Shown: one piece after another, positions 35,463 to 43,591 of the stretch | Layout of the letters: each line of letters begins with the position of its first letter | How positions within the stretch are numbered: the first letter of the stretch is position 1 | Origin: Chitinophagaceae bacterium | GTDB taxonomy: Bacteria > Bacteroidota > Bacteroidia > Chitinophagales > Chitinophagaceae | Assembly: GCA_023957575.1 (NCBI GenBank) | Contig: JAMLGU010000012.1 | Location: forward strand, 18,340 to 82,339 | Reading direction: 5' to 3' | Length of the DNA stretch: 64,000 nt | Notes under the pieces: generated by a model | The model's input: only the letters and a program-made list of their open reading frames with translations | Told to the model about the DNA's origin: nothing | The model's database searches: none | Position numbers and translations under genes: made by a program

Positions 35463-36824
35463 ATGCAGGAGCTGTCTTCAAAATATGAAATATTGAGAGT
35501 CATGGGGCATGGAGGTTTTTCTGCGGTCTTTAAGGCAAGAAGCAGAGAAAACCCTGAGAGAATTGTAGCGCTGAAACAGCTTGACTTTTCTATTGATAAC
35601 AAAGATTCCAAAGAATACAGGGATTTTAAAGACGAGGTGGAGATATTGAAAAAATTATCTCATCCTAATATTGTGAAGATTTATGATGAGTTTATTTTGG
35701 ACAATAAGCCTTCTTTAGAGATGGAGTTTTTGGATGGTGAAACGCTGGAGTCTATTTTGAAAAGAGAAAAGTTTTTTTCAATAGCTGAAACGATTGATTT
35801 TATTGCACAAATTTCATCTGCATTGAGTTATTGTCATCATTATCAGCTACCCGATAGCAGTACAACATTTGAAGACTCAGCGTTTTTCAAGCGAAATTCA
35901 ATAATTCACAATGACCTGAATCCCAAAAATATCATTCGGGTGCAAAAAGAAGATGGCAGTTTCAGATATGTACTGATTGATTTCGGCCTTTCGTTTACCG
36001 ACCCTGATGCCGTGCGTCATAGCAAGAAAGAAGATGGCATGGCAGAGTATAAATCGCCGGAGAAATGGACCGGAGCCGAGGTAGATACCCAATCGGATAT
36101 TTATAGCCTTGGAGTAGTTATATATGAAATGCTTACCGGTTCGGCGCCCTTTCCAATTTCGGATTATAAGGATAATATTAAAATGCTGGAATTGGGCGAA
36201 AAGCACAAAAAAGCGACAGTCCCTGATATTGATATCCGTAGAGGTGAAACGATTGAAAAAAACAACTTATTGATTGTTCCCGGAAATGAAATTCCCAATT
36301 GGTTGAACAAGCTCATTTTAAAATGTCTGCAGAAGAGGCCAATGGACAGGTTTTTGACAGGCAGAGAGTTGAGTAACTTCTTTTATGACGGATTGGCGGG
36401 AAAAATTGAAGAGGATGTACAAACAGCAATAATTGATATCCATCCCATTGAAGATAATGAAAAAAGAGGAGAGGCACGCCTTGAAATTGTTCCCAATATT
36501 CTAACGGAGGCGCAACATTTTTTTATCAATAAGGATTTTACCACCATTGGAAGGCGAAGTGATGGCGCCGGTACTTTTATTGCCGATATTGCCATTAAAA
36601 CTGCCGACAAATTTATTTCAAAAAATCACTGTCAGATTATTAGAATAGCTAATCCTGGAGGAGGATTTATTTACAAATTGCAAGACAGTACGCCGAGTAA
36701 AAACGGAACATTTTTTAATATCGAAAAAAATACACAACGATTGTCAGAAGCGACCAAGATTTTATTAAAAGATGGAGATTTCTTTTGGATTGGGAATACA
36801 AAAATTATCTTTCACGAAGATTGA
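35463..36824 (+). CDS. Soluble Ser/Thr protein kinase with C-terminal FHA domain
   Basis: Residues 1 to about 300 form a kinase domain: MGHGGFSAVFKA, K38 in VALKQLD, HNDLNPKN (D151) and DFGLS (D173). The Arg of the usual HRD motif is Asn, so this is a non-RD kinase that may not need activation-loop phosphorylation. The C-terminal ~110 residues form an FHA domain with TTIGRRSDG, FISKNHCQII and SKNGTFFN. No membrane helix is present. Kinase and reader in one chain suggest self-recruitment to phosphorylated partners. It ends the operon, convergent with panD. Confidence 0.9.
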   Translation: MQELSSKYEILRVMGHGGFSAVFKARSRENPERIVALKQLDFSIDNKDSKEYRDFKDEVEILKKLSHPNIVKIYDEFILDNKPSLEMEFLDGETLESILKREKFFSIAETIDFIAQISSALSYCHHYQLPDSSTTFEDSAFFKRNSIIHNDLNPKNIIRVQKEDGSFRYVLIDFGLSFTDPDAVRHSKKEDGMAEYKSPEKWTGAEVDTQSDIYSLGVVIYEMLTGSAPFPISDYKDNIKMLELGEKHKKATVPDIDIRRGETIEKNNLLIVPGNEIPNWLNKLILKCLQKRPMDRFLTGRELSNFFYDGLAGKIEEDVQTAIIDIHPIEDNEKRGEARLEIVPNILTEAQHFFINKDFTTIGRRSDGAGTFIADIAIKTADKFISKNHCQIIRIANPGGGFIYKLQDSTPSKNGTFFNIEKNTQRLSEATKILLKDGDFFWIGNTKIIFHED

Positions 36825-36827
36825 CTT

Positions 36828-37172
36828 CTACAATAAGTTGCCTGCTTTTGGGAAAACCATCATAGGCTGATGTGTTTTTGCTTCATCAGGAGTCATAGTA
36901 GCATAAGAAATGATGACTACAATATCTCCAGCCATTGCTTTGCGTGCTGCCGGACCGTTCAGGCAGATGGTCCCGGAGCCTCGCTTACCTTTAATTACAT
37001 AAGTTTCAAGCCTTTCTCCATTATTTACATTTACTACCTGTACTTTTTCAAACTCTATCAGGCCACTGGCATCCATCAAATTTTCATCAATGGTGATGCT
37101 GCCGATGTAATCCAGATTGGCTTCGGTAACGGCTACGCGGTGAATTTTCGATTTTAATACCTGTATTTGCAT
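36828..37172 (-). CDS. panD: Aspartate 1-decarboxylase proenzyme
   Basis: This pyruvoyl enzyme makes beta-alanine from aspartate for pantothenate and CoA synthesis. The 114-residue protein has the self-cleavage site Gly24-Ser25 in YIGSITID, which yields the pyruvoyl group. The catalytic lysine region (LKSKIHRVAVTEA), IKGKRGSG and LNGPAAR are also conserved. ATG 37172 gives the canonical MQIQVLKSKIHR start; the frame extends three codons upstream to a TTG. No other pantothenate genes lie nearby. It is convergent with the kinase gene, 3 nt away. Confidence 0.96.
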   Translation of the reverse strand: MQIQVLKSKIHRVAVTEANLDYIGSITIDENLMDASGLIEFEKVQVVNVNNGERLETYVIKGKRGSGTICLNGPAARKAMAGDIVVIISYATMTPDEAKTHQPMMVFPKAGNLL

Positions 37173-37234
37173 GGGGCGCAAAATTACAATTTTATTTAAA
37201 AAAAGACGAAATATACAGGGAAAAAGATGTATGG

Positions 37235-37332
37235 AAGGTTGAGGTTAAGGTTGAGATTAAGGTTGAGGTTGAGGTTGAGGATAAGGTTGAGGTTAAGGTT
37301 GAGATTAAGGTTGAGATTAAGGTTGAGGACAA
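37235..37332 (+). repeat. Degenerate GRTTRA hexamer array between panD and meaB
   Basis: About fifteen imperfect tandem copies of GGTTGA, GGTTAA, GATTAA and GATAAG-like units. This is the longest of four such arrays. It lies between divergent genes and reads in the same orientation as the other three. Confidence 0.8.
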
Positions 37333-37523
37333 GATGAATTGATACTGAGTGGCTTAAATGTGAATTCCCGTGATTTTATCCCGCTTATTTTTATAGGATT
37401 TTTTCATTGATTTGTAATGTTAAGTTATAATCATGATACATTCTTAGAAATAGAATTTTCAAAATTTGCCGAAATAGAAACTTTACCACCTAAATTTGAA
37501 AAAAATTTAGAACAGCAAATTTC

Positions 37524-38423
37524 ATGTGGACGGGATTATTACACAAGATTCAGCAGGGTGACATTAAATCTTTGGCACGCAGCATTTCACTGGTCGAAAA
37601 TGAAGTGGCGGGTTATGAAAAGTTTTTACAAAGCCTACCGGCAAGCCGAACCAGGGTGATTGGCATTACCGGTCCTCCCGGTGCAGGGAAAAGCACAACC
37701 ACAGATGCTTTGATTAATGAAGTTATAAAAGAAGGTAAAAAAGTAGCTGTTCTTTGTGTAGATCCGTCTTCGCCATTTAATCTGGGCGCTGTGCTTGGCG
37801 ATCGTATTCGCATGAGCCGTTGGTACACTAATGATCGGGTTTTTATTCGTTCATTGGCTACACGAGGGTCTATGGGCGGACTCAATCCTAAAATCATTGA
37901 GATTACAGACATTCTGAAATCTTCGGATTTTGATTTAATCATTGTTGAAACGGTAGGCGTGGGTCAGAGTGAGATAGAAATCGCCGGTCTTGCCGATATT
38001 ACGGTTGTAGTATTGGTGCCTGAGGCGGGCGATGAAATTCAGACCATGAAAGCCGGCCTGATGGAAATTGCAGATGTATTTGCTGTAAACAAAAGCGACC
38101 GTCCGGGAGCCGATCTGTTTGTAAGAAACCTTCGCCTGATGCTGGCTCCCGCATTTTCCAAAAATGAAAGACGTATCCCGATAGTGTCAACCGTTGCAAA
38201 CAAAGAAAAAGGTATTGACGAACTTTATCAGGAAATAAAGCAAATCTTAAACACTGACACTCACAAAGAAAGAAGAAGTTGGCTGCTTGCCGAAAAGGCT
38301 TTTCATCTGATTGAAAAGGAAAGAATGAAAAATGCGAAAAAAGAACAGTTGAAATCAGAAATTGAAAAAGAATTGCAGTCTCCTGATTTCAATCTCTATC
38401 AGTACGTTTACAAAAGGATGTAA
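37524..38423 (+). CDS. meaB: MeaB-type P-loop GTPase (methylmalonyl-CoA mutase chaperone)
   Basis: The 299-residue protein has the G3E-family P-loop GPPGAGKS (50-57), VDPSSPFNLGAVLGDRIRM, ETVGVGQSE and NKSDRPGAD as the guanine-specificity motif. MeaB and its relative ArgK load and protect the B12 cofactor of acyl-CoA mutases. The mutase genes are not in the window. ATG 37524 begins a normal-length protein. Another member of the same GTPase group acting on a different mutase is possible. Confidence 0.9.
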   Translation: MWTGLLHKIQQGDIKSLARSISLVENEVAGYEKFLQSLPASRTRVIGITGPPGAGKSTTTDALINEVIKEGKKVAVLCVDPSSPFNLGAVLGDRIRMSRWYTNDRVFIRSLATRGSMGGLNPKIIEITDILKSSDFDLIIVETVGVGQSEIEIAGLADITVVVLVPEAGDEIQTMKAGLMEIADVFAVNKSDRPGADLFVRNLRLMLAPAFSKNERRIPIVSTVANKEKGIDELYQEIKQILNTDTHKERRSWLLAEKAFHLIEKERMKNAKKEQLKSEIEKELQSPDFNLYQYVYKRM

Positions 38424-38445
38424 TAATTTTCAGGCCTTCAAAATG

Positions 38446-39210
38446 TTATTTCTTGGTTGTAGCAGATTTATCTTGAAGGCGTTTTAATTGCAAGTATTTT
38501 TCTCTGGTGTAATGGTAGTTTGCTTTGGCTATTTGCCACCCTTCCTTACCGTCCAGAAACCCTAGTTTGATAATGAAATTATTAAAAAAATTAAAAGCAG
38601 GGGATAAATGCCTTTTTATAAAGCCTACTTTTTTCTTTTGATCAAAATAATGTCTGGCATTTAAATTAGCATATTGTTCCAATTTTTTAGAAAATGTCTC
38701 AATATCCGGTGTAGTGTAATGCAGCATCACTCCCTGCAATTTTATTTTTTTTAAATGATTGGCATCCAATGTTTCATGAACCAGATTCAGATTCCAGGAA
38801 GTTGAATTTCTGTTGTAAAGCCTAAATACATAATCATTGCCCCACTCTCCATATAAAATTTTCTTTCGACCCAAAAAATTGATTCTTTTACATCCATAAA
38901 CAGCATGGGGAACCAGGTTAAGATTATTGATGCTTTGTGCCAATTCCTGACTTATTTCTTCATCACTGTCCAAACAAAAAATATAATCAAATAATGCTTC
39001 TTTGGCTCCAATATTTCGGGCAGCGCCATATCCCTGCCAGGTAATATGAAATATTCTTGCATTGAGTTTTGAAGCAATAGTGAGCGTGTCATCTTCACTG
39101 CCACTGTCAATAACCAGAATGTCATTGCTAATTTGGCGCACGCTCATAATAGCCCTTTCAATGGTGGCAGCCGAATTTTTAGTCAAAATAATTACGGAAA
39201 TTTTATTCAT
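38446..39210 (-). CDS. Family 2 glycosyltransferase, WaaE-like
   Basis: The 254-residue GT2 enzyme shows MNKISVIILTKNSAATIERAI, LVIDSGSEDDTLTIA, GYGAARNIG and the metal motif LDSDEEIS. The later YGEWGNDYVFRLYNRNS and HETLDA segments match the group of lipopolysaccharide core or lipooligosaccharide beta-glucosyltransferases named WaaE or LgtF. It probably adds a hexose to a cell-surface glycolipid. Its ATG overlaps the stop of the RluA-type gene by 4 nt (ATGA), so the two are translationally coupled despite unrelated functions. Confidence 0.85.
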   Translation of the reverse strand: MNKISVIILTKNSAATIERAIMSVRQISNDILVIDSGSEDDTLTIASKLNARIFHITWQGYGAARNIGAKEALFDYIFCLDSDEEISQELAQSINNLNLVPHAVYGCKRINFLGRKKILYGEWGNDYVFRLYNRNSTSWNLNLVHETLDANHLKKIKLQGVMLHYTTPDIETFSKKLEQYANLNARHYFDQKKKVGFIKRHLSPAFNFFNNFIIKLGFLDGKEGWQIAKANYHYTREKYLQLKRLQDKSATTKK

Positions 39211-39932
39211 TGCTTCAATTTGTTTTTTTCAAGTTGTTGCAAAATAGCCCTGAAATCCTTGTGCAAAGGCGCTTCTAACTCCAAAAGTTCGCTGTTTACA
39301 TCCATAATCTTTAGCTGTCCGGCATGAAGCGCCAACCTGTTGAGCATTGGTCGTTCCTCCAAATCATTTTTCGATAATTTAAATTTAGGTTTTAATGCTG
39401 AAAGAAAAACAGGTTTGCCATTTCCATACAATTCATCGCAAACCACAGGATGACCCAATTCTTTGGCATGAACCCTTATCTGATGCGTCCGGCCCGTATG
39501 AATTTGAAACTGTACATAAGAATATATACCAAAATCGTGCAAAACTTTGTAATCGGTCAGTGCTGTTTTTCCTCGCCGATGAATGATCATACTGCCACGC
39601 TTCATCATGTTTTCGGCAATGGGAGCATTTATACTTCCTTCCTTTTCGTTCAGTGAACCCAGTAATAATGCAAAATATATTTTTAAAGTTTTCCTTTCTT
39701 CAAACTGGGTAGTAAAATGCCTGTGTGCCTCGGGTGTCTTTGCAAAAATGATTAATCCGCTGGTTTCACGATCAAGGCGATGAACGGTAAAAATATTGCC
39801 ATACTTTTCTTTAAGAAGCGTTTTTAATGAAATTTCTTTTCCTTCTCTGTCAGGAATGGAAAGCAATCCCGAAGGCTTGTTGAGCGCTACCAATGATTCA
39901 TTTTCAAAGACGATATAATCTGCTGTTTTCAA
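39207..39932 (-). CDS. RluA-family pseudouridine synthase
   Basis: This 241-residue enzyme converts uridine to pseudouridine in rRNA or tRNA. It shows FENESLVALNKPSGLLS, the active-site motif HRLDRETSG with the catalytic Asp, ALTDYKVL and HTGRTHQIRVHAKELGHPVVCD. There is no S4 domain. The start is a TTG at 39932: the upstream frame meets a stop within six codons without an ATG, and the next internal ATG would remove the catalytic region. The rRNA or tRNA target is not predictable. Confidence 0.9.
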   Translation of the reverse strand: MKTADYIVFENESLVALNKPSGLLSIPDREGKEISLKTLLKEKYGNIFTVHRLDRETSGLIIFAKTPEAHRHFTTQFEERKTLKIYFALLLGSLNEKEGSINAPIAENMMKRGSMIIHRRGKTALTDYKVLHDFGIYSYVQFQIHTGRTHQIRVHAKELGHPVVCDELYGNGKPVFLSALKPKFKLSKNDLEERPMLNRLALHAGQLKIMDVNSELLELEAPLHKDFRAILQQLEKNKLKQ

Positions 39933-39962
39933 GAAATGATTGTTGAATTATTATGATTAAGT

Positions 39963-40877
39963 TTATTTCCCTTTACCAAAAAATTTCAGGTTACGGATTT
40001 CTTTTTCGGTAAGAAATCTGTATTTCCCTCTTTCCACATTTTTCTTGGTAAGTCCGGCAAACATTACTCTGTCTAAGTTCTTTACCTCATATCCCAGCGA
40101 TTCAAAGATTCGTCTTACAATCCTGTTGCGTCCACTGTGAATTTCCACGCCGATCTGGCTTTTGTCTTTTGCATCGCTATAAGCCAAAACATCCACCGGA
40201 GCCGGTCCGTCTTCCAGTATTACTCCCTTCAGTATTTTGTCAAAATCTTTTTTTTCAAGTGGTTTATTGAGCGTAACAGCATAAATTTTCTTGACTTCGT
40301 TGCTGGGATGGGTGAGTTTTTGAGCTAGTTCGCCGTCATTGGTTATTAATAAAACGCCCGAAGTATTTCTATCGAGTCTGCCCACCGGATACACTCTTTC
40401 TTTGGTGGCAGATTTAATTATATCCAAAACTGTTTTTCTTTTCTTAGGATCGTCTGTGGTTGTGATGTAATCTTTGGGTTTATTAAGAAGTATATATACC
40501 AGATTTTTGGAAATGTGGATTTTTTTTCCGTTTACGGTTACAATATCCTCATGCTCCACCTTGTATCCGGGTTCAATAATTTCCTTTGCGTTTACTTTTA
40601 CTTTTCCTTCTTTGATTAAGAGGGCGGCATCACGTCTTGAGCACACGCCACAATGAGCCAGATATTTGTTCAAAGGCATTTTTTCCTCTGGCTTGGGTTT
40701 GCGTTCAATCCTTGCCGGTGCATTTGGACTTCCTGATGCTATTTCGGTTTTCTTTTGTTCAAAAAAGGCAGCTTTTTCTTTTTTGAATTTCCTTTTTTCC
40801 TGCTTAAAAGCTTCTTTTATAGCTGCATTACTTTTCTTATTGGAAAATTTTTCGAACCGTGGGTCTGTTTTCTTCAT
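39963..40877 (-). CDS. RsuA/RluB-family pseudouridine synthase with S4 domain
   Basis: The 304-residue protein begins with a Lys-rich stretch (about 1-65), then an S4 RNA-binding domain (MPLNKYLAHCGVCSRRDAALLIKEG) and a synthase domain with VGRLDRNTSGVLL, where the Asp is catalytic. IHSGRNRIVRRIFESLGYEV is the C-terminal signature. Such enzymes modify 23S or 16S rRNA. The basic N-terminal extension is common in Bacteroidota homologues and may help RNA binding. It is transcribed toward the RluA-type gene 30 nt downstream, so the two probably share a transcript. Confidence 0.92.
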   Translation of the reverse strand: MKKTDPRFEKFSNKKSNAAIKEAFKQEKRKFKKEKAAFFEQKKTEIASGSPNAPARIERKPKPEEKMPLNKYLAHCGVCSRRDAALLIKEGKVKVNAKEIIEPGYKVEHEDIVTVNGKKIHISKNLVYILLNKPKDYITTTDDPKKRKTVLDIIKSATKERVYPVGRLDRNTSGVLLITNDGELAQKLTHPSNEVKKIYAVTLNKPLEKKDFDKILKGVILEDGPAPVDVLAYSDAKDKSQIGVEIHSGRNRIVRRIFESLGYEVKNLDRVMFAGLTKKNVERGKYRFLTEKEIRNLKFFGKGK

Positions 40878-41066
40878 ATATAAATATTTTGCTGTTTTAC
40901 AACAGGATTTGAGCGCAAAGATAGTTCCTGAATAGTGTTAAAGGAAGAATGGAGCAGGATTTGTTTTGCTACCCGAGTTTCATCATCGCTTGAATTAGGT
41001 ATTGTCTTGTGTTAATAAACCATGTAACTTGACCAAAATTTTACCTTTCACCCAAAAAATTAAACC

Positions 41067-41873
41067 ATGGCAAAAGCTAAAACACTGGACATGTCCTCAA
41101 AAAAATACCCTAAAATGGGTTGGATTCCCGATTTGCCCGATGCAAGAGATTTTATTTATTCAGCGCCGCTAAAGGTGATGAAGAGTATTCCTGCAAAGGT
41201 CGATCTTAAAAAGTACTGCCCACCCGTGTATGATCAGGGTGATTTGGGCAGTTGCACTGCCAATGCCTTAGGTGCTGCTTTCGAATTTGGCAAAAAGAAA
41301 CAAAAGAAAAAAACTTTCCGACCTTCGAGACTGTTTCTTTACTACAATGAGCGAGTGCTGATGAATACGGTTAATTCGGACAGCGGCGCTTATTTGAGGT
41401 TGGGTATCAAGTCATTAAACAAGCAGGGCATTTGTCCCGAAAAAGACTGGACTTATGATGACAGCACTGCTCCGGGTGCCAAATTTATGCAGAAACCACC
41501 AGCCGGTTGTTATAAGACTGCGCTCGACCATCAGATTTTATCTTACTGGAGGGTTCCTATCAGCATCATGTCAATCAAAAGTTGTTTAGCAGAAGGTTAT
41601 CCTATTTCATTTGGTTTTACGGTTTATGAAAGCTTCTTCAAACCCAGTGTTGCAAAAAACGGAATCATGCCGATGCCGGACGTAACTAAGGAAGAAGTGG
41701 TGGGAGGCCACGCAGTATTGGCGGTTGGCTATGATGATAAAACACAAAGGGTTTTGGTTCGCAATTCCTGGGGAAAATCATGGGGTTTGGCCGGTTATTT
41801 CTGGATGCCATACTCTTATATTGCCGATGATAATTATTGCGATGACTTCTGGACCATCAGAAATGTGGAATAA
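41067..41873 (+). CDS. Papain-like cysteine protease (C1 family), no signal peptide
   Basis: The 268-residue protein has the catalytic triad of papain-type enzymes: C63 in QGDLGSCTANALG, H215 in GGHAVLAVGYDD and N233 in VRNSWGKSWG. The N-terminal PDLPDARDFIYS replaces a normal propeptide, so no inhibitory prodomain is visible. There is no signal peptide, suggesting cytoplasmic location or non-classical export. A chagasin-like inhibitor gene follows 112 nt downstream on the same strand, which would offer a substitute for the missing prodomain. Confidence 0.92.
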   Translation: MAKAKTLDMSSKKYPKMGWIPDLPDARDFIYSAPLKVMKSIPAKVDLKKYCPPVYDQGDLGSCTANALGAAFEFGKKKQKKKTFRPSRLFLYYNERVLMNTVNSDSGAYLRLGIKSLNKQGICPEKDWTYDDSTAPGAKFMQKPPAGCYKTALDHQILSYWRVPISIMSIKSCLAEGYPISFGFTVYESFFKPSVAKNGIMPMPDVTKEEVVGGHAVLAVGYDDKTQRVLVRNSWGKSWGLAGYFWMPYSYIADDNYCDDFWTIRNVE

Positions 41874-41985
41874 TTACAGATTTCAATCAGGCTTTTGTAG
41901 GAATTAGCCAAAACAAAACCAATAAATTTCCCAATAGCTGTTTATAGGTATAAAAAGCGTTAATTTTATACTTTAATTCACAACT

Positions 41986-42294
41986 ATGGATAAGATTATT
42001 TTGTCCATTGGGAAAGTTTATAACTTGACGCTTGAAAATAAAGCCGGCACAGGCTATTCGTGGGTAGTGGAGCATAATGACGAAAAAATTACTTCTGTAG
42101 AATTTAAAACTGAACTTACTGCACAGAAAATTAAACAGCAACCGATTGGCGGCAGCGCGCCAATTCAGGTTCTGATTAAAGGGCTTGCCAAAGGAACTTC
42201 ATTAATTATCCTGCATCGAAAGAGAGTATGGGAAAAAGACAAATTACCGGCAGCAGTAATAAAACTTCATGTTATTGTGGGTGAAATGGGCTAA
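41986..42294 (+). CDS. Chagasin-like (I42) cysteine protease inhibitor
   Basis: The 102-residue protein fits the small immunoglobulin-like I42 family. NKAGTGYSW corresponds to the NPTTGY-W loop, QPIGGSAPIQVLIKG to the GxxG loop strand, and RKRVWEKD to the RPW motif. The canonical residues are partly replaced, so the match is moderate. I42 proteins block papain-type proteases, and the preceding gene is exactly such a protease. No signal peptide is present in either product, so both would act in the same compartment. Confidence 0.72.
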   Translation: MDKIILSIGKVYNLTLENKAGTGYSWVVEHNDEKITSVEFKTELTAQKIKQQPIGGSAPIQVLIKGLAKGTSLIILHRKRVWEKDKLPAAVIKLHVIVGEMG

Positions 42295-42478
42295 ATTTTT
42301 AATATAATTACATTTCTTCCGTTTTTTAATCGGCGCTAAAAATTAAAAAATTTGTATATTGAAAACGTCAAACTCTTTAAAAAGCAATTCTAAAATTGTA
42401 GTATTTATTTTTCAATGCAAAATATTTATTGATAATCAATTGATTACAAAAGCGAATTAAAAAATAGTTGTTATTTTC

Positions 42479-42510
42479 TTTGTTTACTCAAAATAGTGTG
42501 GCTACCTTTG
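42479..42510 (+). promoter_or_regulatory. Promoter of the rplM-rpsI-rpsB-tsf operon
   Basis: TTTG at 42479-42482 and TACCTTTG at 42503-42510, 20 nt apart, are perfect Bacteroidota boxes. The transcript would start near 42516, about 78 nt before rplM. Confidence 0.8.
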
Positions 42511-42521
42511 CACTCCCAAAA

Positions 42522-42572
42522 AAACCGGCACGACCGGCAGCGGGAAATCGGGGGATAGCCCGGTTTAGTAAT
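42522..42572 (+). promoter_or_regulatory. Structured 5' leader of rplM
   Basis: AAACCGG pairs with CCGGTTT to close a stem that encloses the GC-rich segment CACGACCGGCAGCGGGAAATCGGGGGATAGC-like region between them. This is the only GC-rich leader in an AT-rich area. It is a candidate autoregulatory ribosomal protein leader for L13. I cannot confirm a match to any catalogued RNA family. Confidence 0.5.
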
Positions 42573-42593
42573 AAATAATATAAATAAATAAAA

Positions 42594-43037
42594 ATGAGTA
42601 AACAACATTTCACTACCAAACATGCGAACGAGGCTACCGTGCAACGTAATTGGTTCGTTGTGGACGGTACTAATCAAACCGTAGGCCGCATGTGTTCCAA
42701 AATTGCCGCAATGCTGCGCGGTAAACACAAGGCTTCTTACACACCGCACGTGGATACGGGTGATTACATCATCGTAATCAACTGTGATAAGGTAAAACTT
42801 AGCGGAACCAAAATGGATACTAAAGTATATGACAGGTTTAGCGGATACCCCGGTGGTCGCAAGGAAGAACTGGCTTCCGATATTTTAAAACGTCGTCCGG
42901 AAATTATTGTTGAAAGAGCAGTAAAGGGTATGTTGCCTAAAAACCGCTTAGGTCGCAAAATGTATAAAAAATTATTCGTTTATGTAGGCGATACCCATCC
43001 ACACACTGCACAACAACCCAAAGAATTAAAATTTTAA
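42594..43037 (+). CDS. rplM: 50S ribosomal protein L13
   Basis: The 147-residue protein has the L13 signatures WFVVDGTNQTVGRMCSKIA, LRGKHKASYTPHVDTGD, VINCDKVKLSG, RFSGYPGG and VKGMLPKNRLGRKMYKKL. L13 is an early-assembling large-subunit protein bound to 23S rRNA. It is the first gene of a classical L13-S9-S2-EF-Ts order, driven by a consensus promoter with a structured leader. The length is normal. Confidence 0.98.
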   Translation: MSKQHFTTKHANEATVQRNWFVVDGTNQTVGRMCSKIAAMLRGKHKASYTPHVDTGDYIIVINCDKVKLSGTKMDTKVYDRFSGYPGGRKEELASDILKRRPEIIVERAVKGMLPKNRLGRKMYKKLFVYVGDTHPHTAQQPKELKF

Positions 43038-43096
43038 AATAACTAAACAAAGCTTTTGGCATATCGCTTTCAGCTTTACTCATAAGCATAATAATA

Positions 43097-43486
43097 ATGG
43101 AAAAACAAAAAAATGCTGTAGGACGTCGTAAAGAAGCAATTACCCGAGTGTTTATCTCAAAGGGAAATGGCTCCATTATCATCAACGACAAAGATTACAA
43201 AACTTATTTTTCGCTGGTTTATTTACAAAATCAGGTAGAACGCCCGCTTAAAGCTGTTGAGGCTACCGATAAATTTGATTTAAAAATCAATGCTACCGGT
43301 GGCGGTGTTAAAGGGCAGGCAGAAGCTGCTATGCTGGGTATCGCCCGTGCATTGGTAGAAGTAAATGCCGAGTACCGCCCTGCTTTGAAAGCAGCCGGTT
43401 TATTAAAAAGAGATCCGCGCTCAGTTGAACGTAAAAAATTCGGTCACAAAAAAGCAAGAAAGAGTTACCAATTCTCTAAACGTTAA
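43097..43486 (+). CDS. rpsI: 30S ribosomal protein S9
   Basis: The 129-residue protein has NAVGRRKEAITRVFISKGNG, TGGGVKGQAEAAMLGIARALV and the basic tail LKRDPRSVERKKFGHKKAR ending in SKR, which reaches the ribosomal P-site tRNA. It lies 59 nt after rplM in the conserved order. The length is normal for the family. Confidence 0.98.
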   Translation: MEKQKNAVGRRKEAITRVFISKGNGSIIINDKDYKTYFSLVYLQNQVERPLKAVEATDKFDLKINATGGGVKGQAEAAMLGIARALVEVNAEYRPALKAAGLLKRDPRSVERKKFGHKKARKSYQFSKR

Positions 43487-43591
43487 TACGTTGGAGGTTT
43501 ATGGTTTGAGGTTTGAAGTCGTTCAAATTTTCAAATCGTTCTTCTGCCTCAGTCATCAAACTTTAAATCCAAATCAATTAATTTTTAATAA

